NCBI GenBank assembly: GCA_002483265.1 | Contig: DLHO01000022.1 | Span: 248,860-312,859 of the forward strand | From: Flavobacteriales bacterium UBA7666 | Lineage (GTDB): Bacteria > Bacteroidota > Bacteroidia > Flavobacteriales_D > Crocinitomicaceae | Reading direction: 5' to 3' | DNA: 64,000 nucleotides | Shown: one piece after another, positions 17,816 through 27,854 of the stretch | Position numbering within the stretch: the stretch's first letter is position 1 | How the letters are laid out: the number at the start of each line of letters is the position of its first letter | Position numbers and translations under genes: made by a program | The notes under the pieces: generated by a model | Seen by the model: the letters and a program-made list of their open reading frames with translations, nothing else | The model's database searches: none | Told to the model about the DNA's origin: nothing

Positions 17816-18772
17816 ATGGCTAAATTGTTGCTCTCAGTGGTAATTGCAGTTGGAGTAATACTTACTTCTTCTTTCGACTTCAATAAATTACCGGATGATA
17901 AGACCGTAAAATACAATACCGAATATGTGATTGTGCTTATTATCGATGGCCCGCGCTATACTGAAACATTTGGTGATACGACTTATCAATACATTCCACA
18001 CCTAGGAAATGAACTTAAAAAAGAAGGCGTGTTGTTGAGTAATTTCAGGAATAACGGACCAACTTATACCATATCCGGACATTCCGCAATTATTACTGGA
18101 AGGTACCAACATCTTTCAAATGCCGGAAAACAATTGCCAAAATACCCTTCCATGTTTCAATACTATCTGAAAGAAAAAGGAGTTCCGAAATCAGATGCGT
18201 GGGTTATTTCGAGCAAAGGGAAATTGGAAGTTTTAGGAAATACCAACTACAAGAAATGGTGGAATGTTTACAAGCCTTCAACCTATTGCGGACTTCATGG
18301 AAACGGTGCTGATTATACTTCAGATCAGGAAACATTTGACAAAGTAACAGATGTGCTTTCCGGAAATCATCCGCCACATCTCATGTTGATCAACTTACTT
18401 GCTGCCGATTCATACGCACATTCAAAGCAATGGGATATGTATTTGAAATCGATCCAGAAATGTGATGATTATGCATTTCAATTGTGGAATATGATTCAGT
18501 CAAACGAGCAAATGAAAGACAAAACAACCCTCATTATTACGAATGATCACGGGCGTCATTTAGACGGGCATAAAGATGGATACATTAGTCACGGAGACAA
18601 TTGTGAAGGTTGCAGACATATCAGCTTACTAGCAATTGGTCCTGATTTCAAAAAGAACGTAGAATCCAAAAATTGTTCGGAGCAATTGGATATCAGTAAA
18701 ACAATCTCCGAATTACTGCATTTTTCGATGCCAACCGGAAAAGGAAGGGTTTTAACAGAACTATTTAATTGA
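17816..18772 (+). CDS. Alkaline-phosphatase-superfamily protein (phosphodiesterase/nucleotide pyrophosphatase-like)
   Basis: 318 residues with an N-terminal export signal. Superfamily metal and catalytic residues can be placed: D44 in VLIIDGPRYTE, the likely nucleophile T85 in GPTYTISGHSAIITG (pattern TxxxHxxxxTG of NPP-type enzymes), D and H in AADSYAHSKQWDMY, DH in ITNDHGRHLD, and H in HGDNCEGCRH. It would hydrolyse a phosphate or phosphodiester substrate in the periplasm with two metal ions. The CEGC pair next to the last histidine is unusual. Substrate unknown. It stands alone. Confidence 0.8.
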   Translation: MAKLLLSVVIAVGVILTSSFDFNKLPDDKTVKYNTEYVIVLIIDGPRYTETFGDTTYQYIPHLGNELKKEGVLLSNFRNNGPTYTISGHSAIITGRYQHLSNAGKQLPKYPSMFQYYLKEKGVPKSDAWVISSKGKLEVLGNTNYKKWWNVYKPSTYCGLHGNGADYTSDQETFDKVTDVLSGNHPPHLMLINLLAADSYAHSKQWDMYLKSIQKCDDYAFQLWNMIQSNEQMKDKTTLIITNDHGRHLDGHKDGYISHGDNCEGCRHISLLAIGPDFKKNVESKNCSEQLDISKTISELLHFSMPTGKGRVLTELFN

Positions 18773-18986
18773 TAATTGAAAAATGAGTGAAAGCATTGCT
18801 TTCGATATGAACAAGCGTTAGTGCAGTTCAGACAATTCTTTCGATGAGATCTGTTGAGTAGATTAGAACCTTCTTTTCTTTTAACTTTTAAATTTTCAAT
18901 TCTCAATTTTCAATTCCCCGAAAGTACTACGTTCAGGGTATTCTTTGTATTTTCGTTATTGAAAATCGAAAAGTAGGAATCATTTC

Positions 18987-19943
18987 ATGAAAAATAGAAT
19001 TACAGAGCTTTTTCAGATAAAATATCCTTTGATCCAGGCAGGAATGATCTGGTGCTCCGGATGGGAATTAGCAAGTGCAGTTTCCAATGCCGGCGGACTG
19101 GGAATCATCGGTTCCGGATCCATGTATCCCGAAATTTTAGATGAACATATTCGTAAGTGTAAGGAAGCAACTCAGAAACCATTTGCTGTAAACCTTCCCA
19201 TGCTTTACCCGAATATCGAAGAGCATATTCAAACGATTATCAAACATCAGGTTCCCATCGTATTCACGTCTGCTGGAAACCCAAAAACATACACTGCGCG
19301 CTTAAAAGAGGCCGGAATTACCGTAGTTCATGTTGTTTCTTCTGCAAAGTTTGCCTTAAAAGCACAAGATGCCGGAGTAGATGCAGTTGTTGCGGAAGGA
19401 TTTGAAGCCGGTGGACACAACGGAAGAGATGAAACAACTACCATGTGTTTAATTCCACTGGTGAAAGCAGTTGTTACTATTCCTTTAATTGCTGCCGGAG
19501 GTATCGGAACAGGAAGGGGAATGCTTGCTGCAATGACTTTAGGTGCAGATGCAGTTCAGATCGGTTCACGCTTCATCGCTTCACCGGAATCTTCAGCGCA
19601 TCAAAATTTTAAAGACGAGGTTTTGAGGTCGGAAGAAGGCGATACCATGCTGACTTTAAAAGAATTGACACCTGTTCGACTCATCAAAAATCCATTCTTT
19701 GACAAAGTGGAAGAGGCTTACGAACGTTGTGCTTCAAACGAAGAATTGAATGAATTGCTTGGAAGAGGAAGAGCCAAAAGAGGAATGTTTGAAGGTGATT
19801 TAATCGAAGGCGAATTGGAAGTGGGGCAGATTTCCGGGTTGATTTCCGAAATGAAACCTGCGGCAGAGATTGTCAGTGAAATAATAAACGAATTTAAAGT
19901 TGCTTTGAACGAACGAAGCGACGCAAAATATGCATTTGAATGA
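18987..19943 (+). CDS. Nitronate monooxygenase / 2-nitropropane dioxygenase-like flavoprotein
   Basis: 318 residues. TIM-barrel FMN protein of the NPD/FabK type: FQIKYPLIQAGMIWCSGWEL at the N-terminus, SNAGGLGIIGSG, VAEGFEAGGHNGRDETTT (glycine-rich FMN site with histidine), PLIAAGGIGTGRGM, and GADAVQIGSRFIASPES. It could oxidise alkyl nitronates, or act as an enoyl-ACP reductase relative; the sequence does not decide. Its stop overlaps the next gene's ATG by 4 bp, so it is translationally coupled to the M16 peptidase gene. Confidence 0.88.
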   Translation: MKNRITELFQIKYPLIQAGMIWCSGWELASAVSNAGGLGIIGSGSMYPEILDEHIRKCKEATQKPFAVNLPMLYPNIEEHIQTIIKHQVPIVFTSAGNPKTYTARLKEAGITVVHVVSSAKFALKAQDAGVDAVVAEGFEAGGHNGRDETTTMCLIPLVKAVVTIPLIAAGGIGTGRGMLAAMTLGADAVQIGSRFIASPESSAHQNFKDEVLRSEEGDTMLTLKELTPVRLIKNPFFDKVEEAYERCASNEELNELLGRGRAKRGMFEGDLIEGELEVGQISGLISEMKPAAEIVSEIINEFKVALNERSDAKYAFE

Positions 19944-21181
19944 TCGCATTTAACCGATTTAAATTAGAGAACGGATTAACGGTTCTGCACCATTTTGATT
20001 CAACCACTCCTATGGCTGTTATCAACACACTTTACGATGTGGGAGCGAGAGATGAATCAGAAGAAAAAACAGGCTTTGCCCATTTGTTTGAGCATTTGAT
20101 GTTTGGCGGTTCCGTAAATATTCCAGACTTTGATTCCCCCTTGCAGCGTGCCGGAGGAGAAAGCAATGCCTTTACTTCAAACGATATTACCAATTATTAC
20201 AACGTACTTCCGATTCAAAACATTGAAACGGCATTGTGGCTGGAAAGCGACCGCATGCTTTCTTTGGCTTTCACTCCAAAGAGTTTGGAAGTACAGCGAA
20301 ACGTGGTTATAGAGGAATTTAAGCAACGCTATTTGAATCAACCTTACGGAGATGTTTGGTTGGAGTTGCGTCCATTGGCTTATCACAAACATCCTTACAA
20401 ATGGGCGACCATTGGAAAGAACATTCAGCACATTGAAGAAGCAACGATGGATGATGTGAAAGCATTTTTTAAAGCACATTATCATCCGGCAAATGCCATT
20501 TTATGTATCGCTGGAAATATTTCACTGGAAGAAACCAAACGTTTGGTTGATAAGTGGTACGGAGATATTCCTGCTTCTTTAAAACCAGAACGGATGTTAC
20601 CGAAAGAACCTGTTCAAACAGAATACCGTGAATTGACTATCGAGCGAAAAGTTCCCAATGATGCCTTTTACTATAGTTTCAAAATGCCTGAAAGAAAAAG
20701 CTTTGAATACTATGTAACCGATATTATTTCCGATGCCTTAGGTCGTGAAAAGTCTTCCCGTTTGTATTCCAAATTGAAGAAAGATCTGAAGCTGGTTACT
20801 TCGATCAATGCATACATTACCGGATCATTGGATGAAGGATTATTGATCATCGATGGAAAACTGAGCAACGATGTTACTTTCGAAGAATTGGACAAAGCAA
20901 TTTGGCCATTGCTGGAAGACATTAAAAAAGAGTTGATGTCAGAAGCAGAAACTTCCAAGCTTTTGAACAAGATCAGAACGGTGAAGGAATTTCAGGAACA
21001 AGGTTTGTTGAATCGTGCAATGAATTTGTCTTTGTACGAATTGTTAGGAGATGCAAACGGAGTGAACGAAGAAAATAACTTGTACCAAAGCATTACTGCA
21101 GAGCAAATAAAGACGGTTGCAAATCAACTGTTTAAAAAAGAAAACACGTCGCTTTTACGCGTTAAATCCATCAAAGAATGA
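19940..21181 (+). CDS. M16 family metallopeptidase, catalytic subunit
   Basis: 413 residues. The inverted zinc motif HLFEH is in GFAHLFEHLMFGGS near residue 50, and the downstream glutamate ligand is in RNVVIEEFKQRY. This is the pitrilysin/processing-peptidase fold. No signal peptide is obvious, so a cytoplasmic or membrane-associated role is possible. It overlaps its neighbours by 4 bp on both sides (ATGA), giving a tightly coupled trio. Confidence 0.92.
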   Translation: MIAFNRFKLENGLTVLHHFDSTTPMAVINTLYDVGARDESEEKTGFAHLFEHLMFGGSVNIPDFDSPLQRAGGESNAFTSNDITNYYNVLPIQNIETALWLESDRMLSLAFTPKSLEVQRNVVIEEFKQRYLNQPYGDVWLELRPLAYHKHPYKWATIGKNIQHIEEATMDDVKAFFKAHYHPANAILCIAGNISLEETKRLVDKWYGDIPASLKPERMLPKEPVQTEYRELTIERKVPNDAFYYSFKMPERKSFEYYVTDIISDALGREKSSRLYSKLKKDLKLVTSINAYITGSLDEGLLIIDGKLSNDVTFEELDKAIWPLLEDIKKELMSEAETSKLLNKIRTVKEFQEQGLLNRAMNLSLYELLGDANGVNEENNLYQSITAEQIKTVANQLFKKENTSLLRVKSIKE

Positions 21182-22437
21182 GTGTGAGAACCAAGCAGCC
21201 TGAAACGAAACAGGTAGATCATATTTCGTTTGTAAAGCCTCATATTTTTGATGTAACTCAAGATGTGAAATTGCTGTGGGTGAAAGAAGTTCCAAATGAA
21301 ACAGTGCGGTTGGATTTGTTTTTTGATGCGGGAATTACCCGTGGAAACAAAAGTCTTCCGGCAATCGTTCACAGCTTATTACTTTCAGGAACCAAGGAAC
21401 TTTCTTCCGTAGAAATTCACGAGCAGATTGATTCATTAGGAGGGTTTTTAGATACTGACATTTCATTTGAAACCGCTGTTGTAAGCATTTACTGTTTGCG
21501 TGAGCATGTGCGTCAGATCTCCAATATCGTTGCAAATGCAATCCAAAATCTGGCTTTCAGAGAAAACGAAGTAGAAGATGTATTGCGTTCTATGAGACAG
21601 CAGTTTGCGGTCAATCAGCAAAAAGTAAAATACGTTGCACAACAGCAATTCAGAAAGCATTTGTTTGCTTCCAATGCGGATTACGCTACTATTTCAGAAG
21701 AATCTGATTACGATGAGGCAAGTGTTTTAGCATACAAGAAATACTGGAAACAGCACTATTTGGAAGGATTAACCCGAATCACACTGGTTGGTGATTTGGA
21801 AGTCGATGAAGTGGATGCATTGATTGATTTGTTTGGTAAATGGGCGGTCGACGGAAAAGTACAACATGCCGGAGGATTTAAATTCCAGGCACAACGAATT
21901 AACTTTCCGAAGGAGGATACTGTTCAATGCGCGCTTAGAATGGGGCGTTTCCTATTTCCAAAATCACATCCGGATTACATCGATTTTCAGGTGTTGAACA
22001 CCATTTTGGGAGATTATTTCGGTTCCCGATTAATGTCAAATATTCGCGAAGATAAAGGGTACACTTACGGTATTGGTTCCGGAATGATGGACATGAATCA
22101 AACAGGGTATTTTGTGATTGTTACCGAAGTTGGAAAAGAAGTTCTGGATCTGACATTGCATGAAATCAAATTTGAATTAGAACGTTTGCAAAATGAACTC
22201 GTTTCAGATGACGAACTGGATTTGGTTAAAAACTACATGCTGGGACAGTTGTTGAAAAGCGCAGACGGTCCTTACGCCATGCTGGATATGTACAATAGCG
22301 TGGATATGTATGACCTGACTTTGGCATTTTATGACGAAGCCATTCAGAAAATAAAACGCATTTCTCCGGCTCGAATTCAGGAACTGGCGAAACAGTATTT
22401 GAATTTCGAAGACTTTTTAATCATTACAGCAGGTTAA
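21178..22437 (+). CDS. M16 family peptidase-like subunit, non-catalytic
   Basis: 419 residues of M16 fold, but the HxxEH motif is absent: the corresponding region reads LPAIVHSLLLSGTKELSSVE. It retains the substrate-binding R/Y segment, FGSRLMSNIREDKGYTYG. This is the alpha-subunit style partner of two-gene M16 proteases, expected to form a heterodimer with the preceding product. Starts inside the preceding stop (4-bp overlap). Confidence 0.9.
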   Translation: MSVRTKQPETKQVDHISFVKPHIFDVTQDVKLLWVKEVPNETVRLDLFFDAGITRGNKSLPAIVHSLLLSGTKELSSVEIHEQIDSLGGFLDTDISFETAVVSIYCLREHVRQISNIVANAIQNLAFRENEVEDVLRSMRQQFAVNQQKVKYVAQQQFRKHLFASNADYATISEESDYDEASVLAYKKYWKQHYLEGLTRITLVGDLEVDEVDALIDLFGKWAVDGKVQHAGGFKFQAQRINFPKEDTVQCALRMGRFLFPKSHPDYIDFQVLNTILGDYFGSRLMSNIREDKGYTYGIGSGMMDMNQTGYFVIVTEVGKEVLDLTLHEIKFELERLQNELVSDDELDLVKNYMLGQLLKSADGPYAMLDMYNSVDMYDLTLAFYDEAIQKIKRISPARIQELAKQYLNFEDFLIITAG

Positions 22438-22500
22438 AAGACACAACGCATTTCAAATTCTAACGTTTTAATAATATCCAAATAGCGTGATTTTATTTAT

Positions 22501-22590
22501 TTCCCGCTGATCTCGCAGAAGAACGCAGATTTTTAATTGATATGAATGAAATATCGATAATCAGCACAATCCGCGTAATCCGTGGGAGAA
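22501..22590. repeat. Imperfect spacer palindrome (CCGCTGAT ... ATCAGC type)
   Basis: CCCGCTGATCTCGCAGAAG and ACGCAGATTTTTAATTGA on the left mirror ATCAGCACAATCCGCGTAAT and CCGTGGGAG on the right as an imperfect inverted repeat. It looks like a dispersed intergenic repeat or weak terminator after the M16 gene. Confidence 0.4.
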
Positions 22591-22649
22591 AGTATCTTCT
22601 TCTTATTGGATTAATAAACTAAAACGACGTTTTTTACGTTATATAAAAT

Positions 22650-25600
22650 ATGATTCGAGTAATTCTCCTGGCGATCGTAACTGCTTTGTGCTTTAAAGCA
22701 AATGCTACTCATGTGATGGGTGGTGAGATCACATGGAAATGTACCGGAAATGGCTACGTCTTTCAATTGGTTTTTTACCGCGATTGCAACGGTGTAGATG
22801 TCAATCCGGTTTCTGAGAATCTGAAGATCTGGAATCATCCTTCTCTTTCTACAATCCCGGTTTTATTTGTTAGTAGAACAGATATTTCACCTAGCTGTAC
22901 GCAAGTTGCAGGTTCTCCAAATCCGCTTTCATGCGGTTCCGGAGCAAGTGGTGGAAATGGAGTAGGAGCAATCGAAAAGATAATCTATCAATCCAATCCG
23001 GTGATATTGTCCGGAGTTCCACCTTCACAAGGCTGGATCATTACCTACAGCAACTTTTCCAGAAATGGAAATATCACCAATTTATCGAATCCAACTAATT
23101 ACGGAGTAACTATTCGCGCAACGATGTATGCCATTCCAGGTGCTTCGGCTGGAGTTTGCACCGATAATTCACCACGCTTTTTACAAGATCCTTACTTGGT
23201 ACTTTGTGCAGGTGAAAACTACGAATACAATATGCATCCGGTCGATGAAGATTTAGATTCTGTGGTTACCCTACTAGCCGCTCCAATGGATCGGATTGAA
23301 GGAGCAACTTACAATCCTCCTGCAGATCCGGATTTTGTTCCCTATGAAACAGGTTTTAACGCACTGAATCCAACACCTGATGCGACATTCAATGCTGGAA
23401 ATGTTCCTTTGACCTTAGATTCTCAAAATGGACATTTGAGCTTCCGTTCATTCACCATTGGTGGATTTGTGGTGAAAGTCATTGCCCGATCTTACCGCAA
23501 TGGAGTATTGATCGCTGAAGTGGAACGTGAAATGCAACTGATCGTCACGAATTGTCCTGCTGCGAACAATGCGCCGGTAATTAACGGACCATTCGCCGGA
23601 CTATTCGAAACAACGGTAGATGCAGGAACTTTGGTCAACTTTACACTCACAGCAACAGATGTTGAATTCCTGCAGGATGGAACACCGCAAAGCAATCACC
23701 TCATTGCCAGTGGTTCTCAATTCGGAACCAATTTTACCAGTACATCCGGTTGTGATGTAGCTCCTTGTGCTACCTTGAATCAAACACCGATCATTACCGG
23801 AGTTCAGGGTGTGTCGACCAATTTTTCATGGCAGACAGATTGCGCCCATTTAATTGATGCACATGGAAATACGGACGATGAGAAAACGTACACATTTGTA
23901 TTCAGAGTGCAGGATAATTTCTGTCAAATCCCGAAAACAACATTCAAAACGATTACCATTCATGTAAGAAATCCGGGGATTATTCCGGCAACAACCATCA
24001 ATTGTATTTCCTCACAACCCAATGGTAATTTAGATATCAGCTGGGATCCTGTTTTGAATCCCAATAACACTTTCGTAGATTTCGAATTGCGCTCCATTCA
24101 AAATGGATTGATAGGGAATTACCCAATTGGTACAACAACCGTTACGGTTCCGAATCCGGGAGTTGAAACAGATTATTACGTTTTGGTAAAATCAGGATGC
24201 AATGTTACATTATCCAGTGATACAGTTAAAAATGTGCATTTGGATCTTTTGAATCCGGCAAATGGAACAGCAGTATTGGATTGGAATCTTCCGGCCCCGA
24301 ATCCGCTTCCGGGAATGGATAATTTCTGCACCATTTATAGAGAATATCCAACAGGAACATGGACATCGATTGCCATACTTCCTTACAATACGATTCATTT
24401 TATTGACACCATTGATATTTGTTCTGCATTTCTGAATTATCAGGTAGTTTATTCCACACCAACTTGTCAGTGGTCTTCTAATATTGTCGGAGATAATCTA
24501 CAGGATGATATTACACCACAGATTCCGATTGTTTCCAGCGTTTCAATTGATACACTTACGGGAAATGTGGTGATTACCTGGAATCAGAATTATGAACCCG
24601 ATACTTACGGATACATTGTTTATCACAAAGATGTGAATGGATTCATTGTAGAAATTGATACCGTTTGGGGAATTGCGAATACGACATACAATCATTCCAT
24701 TCCTATCAATGGAGCGGAAACGTATTCGATAGCAGCTTTTGATTCGTGCTTCACTCCTGCAATTCCGCCAACTTATCAAACATCTGCAAAAGCCGAATTG
24801 CATACAAGTGTCTTCCTGACTTACACAACCAATAGTTGTACGGCTCAGGCAGAATTGACGTGGACTCCATACATTGGTTGGGGAGCGAACCTGACGGGTT
24901 ATACCGTTTTTGTAAAGCAGGGAACAGGACTTTGGGTTCAGGTGGCAACTACAACAGACGAATTTTATAATTTGGATTGTATTCCATTGCAGAATTACAC
25001 CGTGATGATCCGGGCAAATAATTCCAATGGATTTGAAGCGTTTTCAAATATGCAATCCTTTGTAATTCATGCACCTACTGCGCCGGCAATTAATTACTTG
25101 CGGGTAGCAACAGTAGATCAAAACACGGTGGTATTGAGACATGAGGTTTCTACCGGATCGAACGTGCAAGCCATTCGTTTTGAGAAATTCAATATGGCAA
25201 CCGGTCAGTTTGATCTTTTGGGAGAAGTACCCGCTTCTGCACCCACACTTTCCATCACTGATATAGATGTGGATGTAGACAACTTCAGTTATACTTATCG
25301 TGGAATTGTTATCGACAGTTGCGGAAATTTAGGTGCAATCTCGAATCGGGCACGAACGATCTTATTGAAAGTTACCGCAGACCAAACGAGATTATCTACT
25401 TATTTGAACTGGTCGCCTTACGGTGATTATGATGGCGGAGTGCTGCAATATCAAATTTACAGAGGAATAGATGGGGTTTACCCTGCAACTCCTACAGCGA
25501 TTGTACCTCCGGATCAACGCTACTATGAAGATTTGGTAGATGAATTGGGCTACGAGCACAGCGGAAAAGTTTGCTACTTTGTTGTGGCTGAAGAAGCAAT

Positions 25601-25937
25601 CAATCAATATGGATTTCAGGAATTGAGTTTTTCAAATGACGTGTGTGCGGTAATTGAGCCGTTGGTTTATGTACCGAATGCATTTACTCCGGGTGGATTG
25701 AATCCGATTTTTATTCCGGTGGTTTCATTTCAGGATGTATCCAAATACGAATTTTCAGTTGTAGATCGCTGGGGACAACTCGTTTTCCAAACAAACGATC
25801 CAACAGAAGGTTGGGATGGACATCACCAACAAAGTGGGAAATTAGTCGCGCCAAATGTCTATGTCTACGTACTGAAAGTTATGGATGGCAACAACCAGGA
25901 ATATTTCTTCAGAGGAAATGTAACAGTTGTACACTAA
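22650..25937 (+). CDS. Large surface/secreted protein with type IX (type B) C-terminal sorting domain
   Basis: 1095 residues. A signal peptide ends at KANA, followed by THVMGGEITWKCTGNGYVFQ, a start found in many Bacteroidota surface proteins. The middle consists of beta-sandwich modules, several fibronectin-III-like, starting around residue 450 (for example PNGNLDISWDPVLN and NGTAVLDWNLPAPNP). The last 85 residues are the gliding-motility-associated C-terminal domain: VYVPNAFTPGGLNPIF, FSVVDRWGQLVFQT, WDGHHQQSGKLVAPNVYVYV. This directs secretion by the type IX system and surface attachment. Adhesin-like, with no catalytic motif visible. Confidence 0.9.
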   Translation: MIRVILLAIVTALCFKANATHVMGGEITWKCTGNGYVFQLVFYRDCNGVDVNPVSENLKIWNHPSLSTIPVLFVSRTDISPSCTQVAGSPNPLSCGSGASGGNGVGAIEKIIYQSNPVILSGVPPSQGWIITYSNFSRNGNITNLSNPTNYGVTIRATMYAIPGASAGVCTDNSPRFLQDPYLVLCAGENYEYNMHPVDEDLDSVVTLLAAPMDRIEGATYNPPADPDFVPYETGFNALNPTPDATFNAGNVPLTLDSQNGHLSFRSFTIGGFVVKVIARSYRNGVLIAEVEREMQLIVTNCPAANNAPVINGPFAGLFETTVDAGTLVNFTLTATDVEFLQDGTPQSNHLIASGSQFGTNFTSTSGCDVAPCATLNQTPIITGVQGVSTNFSWQTDCAHLIDAHGNTDDEKTYTFVFRVQDNFCQIPKTTFKTITIHVRNPGIIPATTINCISSQPNGNLDISWDPVLNPNNTFVDFELRSIQNGLIGNYPIGTTTVTVPNPGVETDYYVLVKSGCNVTLSSDTVKNVHLDLLNPANGTAVLDWNLPAPNPLPGMDNFCTIYREYPTGTWTSIAILPYNTIHFIDTIDICSAFLNYQVVYSTPTCQWSSNIVGDNLQDDITPQIPIVSSVSIDTLTGNVVITWNQNYEPDTYGYIVYHKDVNGFIVEIDTVWGIANTTYNHSIPINGAETYSIAAFDSCFTPAIPPTYQTSAKAELHTSVFLTYTTNSCTAQAELTWTPYIGWGANLTGYTVFVKQGTGLWVQVATTTDEFYNLDCIPLQNYTVMIRANNSNGFEAFSNMQSFVIHAPTAPAINYLRVATVDQNTVVLRHEVSTGSNVQAIRFEKFNMATGQFDLLGEVPASAPTLSITDIDVDVDNFSYTYRGIVIDSCGNLGAISNRARTILLKVTADQTRLSTYLNWSPYGDYDGGVLQYQIYRGIDGVYPATPTAIVPPDQRYYEDLVDELGYEHSGKVCYFVVAEEAINQYGFQELSFSNDVCAVIEPLVYVPNAFTPGGLNPIFIPVVSFQDVSKYEFSVVDRWGQLVFQTNDPTEGWDGHHQQSGKLVAPNVYVYVLKVMDGNNQEYFFRGNVTVVH

Positions 25938-25973
25938 GTGACTTCGACTCCGCTCAGTCACCCTCTAATCAAT

Positions 25974-26028
25974 AATTCGTAATTCGCATCCCGATAATTA
26001 TCGGGACGGCATTCGCAATTCGCAATTA
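25974..26028. repeat. AATTCG-type spacer palindrome with CCCGATAATTATCGGG core
   Basis: AATTCGTAATTCGCAT flanks the perfect 16-bp palindrome CCCGATAATTATCGGG (25990-26005), then GCATTCGCAATTCGCAATT. The two sides mirror each other. It lies between the surface-protein stop and the ClC gene and may terminate transcription. Same wording as 5635-5674. Confidence 0.55.
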
Positions 26029-26047
26029 TATGTTGTATTTTTAGGGG

Positions 26048-27832
26048 ATGTTGTCACGATTTTTGCGAAAACTAAACGGTGGAATTTTCTTTCTCAGAAA
26101 TAGTTTAACTCCCCGCCAATTCTTATTGATTTCAAGTGTGATCGTTGGAGTGTCGTGCGGATTGGCTGTAGTTGCATTGAAATCCTTTGCCCACACAATC
26201 CTGGTTTTCGCCAAAGAACTCAATCAACAATTACATTTCAAGTACGTTGATTTCATTTTACCTGTTTTTGGAATTGTATTAACCATTTTGATCACGCGCA
26301 AGTTATTGAACGGAAAACTGGAAAAGGGAACCTGGCGGATCATTTATGCGATTAATAAAAAGTCGAGTATCATGCCTCGTAAACAGATGTACGCACAAGT
26401 GATTACAGCCTCTGTTACTGTTGGTTTTGGTGGTTCCGCAGGTTTGGAATCTCCCGTTACAATTACGGGTGCTGCTTTCGGATCGAATTATGCCCGTGTT
26501 TATAAACTTTCTACCAAGGAGCGAACCTTATTATTGGCTTGTGGTGTTGCTGCCGGGATTGCCGCAGCTTTTAATGCACCCATTGCCGGTGTATTGTTTA
26601 CAATGGAAGTGCTTTTAGCAGATATTGGAATCACAGCTTTTATTCCATTGATGCTGGCTTCCGTTTCAGGAGCTTTACTTTCCGGAGCGATCTTGAATGA
26701 AAGTATTTTATTGTCGTTCAAGAACATGGCGGACTTTGAAATACGCAACGTACCTTTTTACATTGTTTTGGGTGTATTGACCGGTTTCATTGCTGTTTAC
26801 CATTCGCGTGTTTTCAATAAGATAGAAACCTGGATAGAACATTGGAAAATGGGACCCTATCAAAAAGGAATTTTGGGAGCTTTACTCTTGTCTATGCTCA
26901 TCTTTATTTTTCCTTCTCTGTTTGGTGAAGGTTATGATAGTATTCGTTCGCTTTCTACCGAAAAAGTATTCGATCTGTTGGACGGAACCTTATTTGAATC
27001 CTTCAAGCAATCCTGGTTTCCCCTGATATTTATCGGAGCAGTTGTTTTCATGAAAGCCATTGCAACCGGATTAACATTGGGTTCAGGAGGAAACGGTGGG
27101 AATTTCGCACCTTCTTTGTTTGTGGGAAGCTACACCGGATTTGCCTTTGCTTACGGATGGAATTTAGCAGGAATTGGTTTAGCACTTCCGATCACCAATT
27201 TCACCATGGTTGGAATGGCCGGATTGCTCAGCGGTTTGTTTCATGCCCCTTTAACAGCCATTTTTCTCATTGCAGAAATCACAGGAGGTTACGGCTTGAT
27301 GATTCCGTTAATGATCGTTTCTTCCATCAGTTTTGCTATTTCGAAGCGCTATTTGAACCATTCGATGGATATTGTGAAACTGGCAGAAGAAGGTCACGTG
27401 GTACGAGCAGATAAAGACCTGCATATTTTGTCCTCCATAGAAAGTGCAGATATTCTGGAAGAAACGTTGGTAGTTCTAAAACCTGATGATACCGTTTCGA
27501 CCTTGTTCTTAACCATTCAATATTCTCCACAAGCCTTAATTCCGATTGTTTCAGATAGTGGAATTCTCCTCGGAATGATCTATTTGGATGATTTACCGAC
27601 CATTTTACCGGTTTATTCTTCCGAACCCAATACGCATTTGGAACTTGTAATGGAACCAATCCGTTATTCCTTAAATCCACGAAATACCATGGAGCAGGTG
27701 ATGGAAATGTTTGAACATTCGAAACTGAATTACCTTCCGGTGATAGACAATGATCAGGTTTTGGGTTATTATTCCAAACACCGATTGCTGGAAGCTTACA
27801 GAAAACGAGTGATGGAGAATATTGTAGAGTAA
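26048..27832 (+). CDS. ClC-type chloride channel/antiporter with C-terminal CBS domains
   Basis: 594 residues. About ten membrane helices cover residues 25-430. The ion-path motifs are present: GGSAGLESPVTITGAAFGS at the position of GxEGP, and GSGGNGGNFAPSLFVGSYTG for GxFxP. The last 140 residues hold two CBS-like units (LKPDDTVSTLFLTIQYSPQA and MEQVMEMFEHSKLNYLPVID). It would move chloride across the inner membrane, either as a channel or H+ antiporter. Starts ATG at 26048 shortly after the spacer palindrome. Confidence 0.93.
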   Translation: MLSRFLRKLNGGIFFLRNSLTPRQFLLISSVIVGVSCGLAVVALKSFAHTILVFAKELNQQLHFKYVDFILPVFGIVLTILITRKLLNGKLEKGTWRIIYAINKKSSIMPRKQMYAQVITASVTVGFGGSAGLESPVTITGAAFGSNYARVYKLSTKERTLLLACGVAAGIAAAFNAPIAGVLFTMEVLLADIGITAFIPLMLASVSGALLSGAILNESILLSFKNMADFEIRNVPFYIVLGVLTGFIAVYHSRVFNKIETWIEHWKMGPYQKGILGALLLSMLIFIFPSLFGEGYDSIRSLSTEKVFDLLDGTLFESFKQSWFPLIFIGAVVFMKAIATGLTLGSGGNGGNFAPSLFVGSYTGFAFAYGWNLAGIGLALPITNFTMVGMAGLLSGLFHAPLTAIFLIAEITGGYGLMIPLMIVSSISFAISKRYLNHSMDIVKLAEEGHVVRADKDLHILSSIESADILEETLVVLKPDDTVSTLFLTIQYSPQALIPIVSDSGILLGMIYLDDLPTILPVYSSEPNTHLELVMEPIRYSLNPRNTMEQVMEMFEHSKLNYLPVIDNDQVLGYYSKHRLLEAYRKRVMENIVE

Positions 27833-27854
27833 GAATAAAATCAGCTTGAATCAA

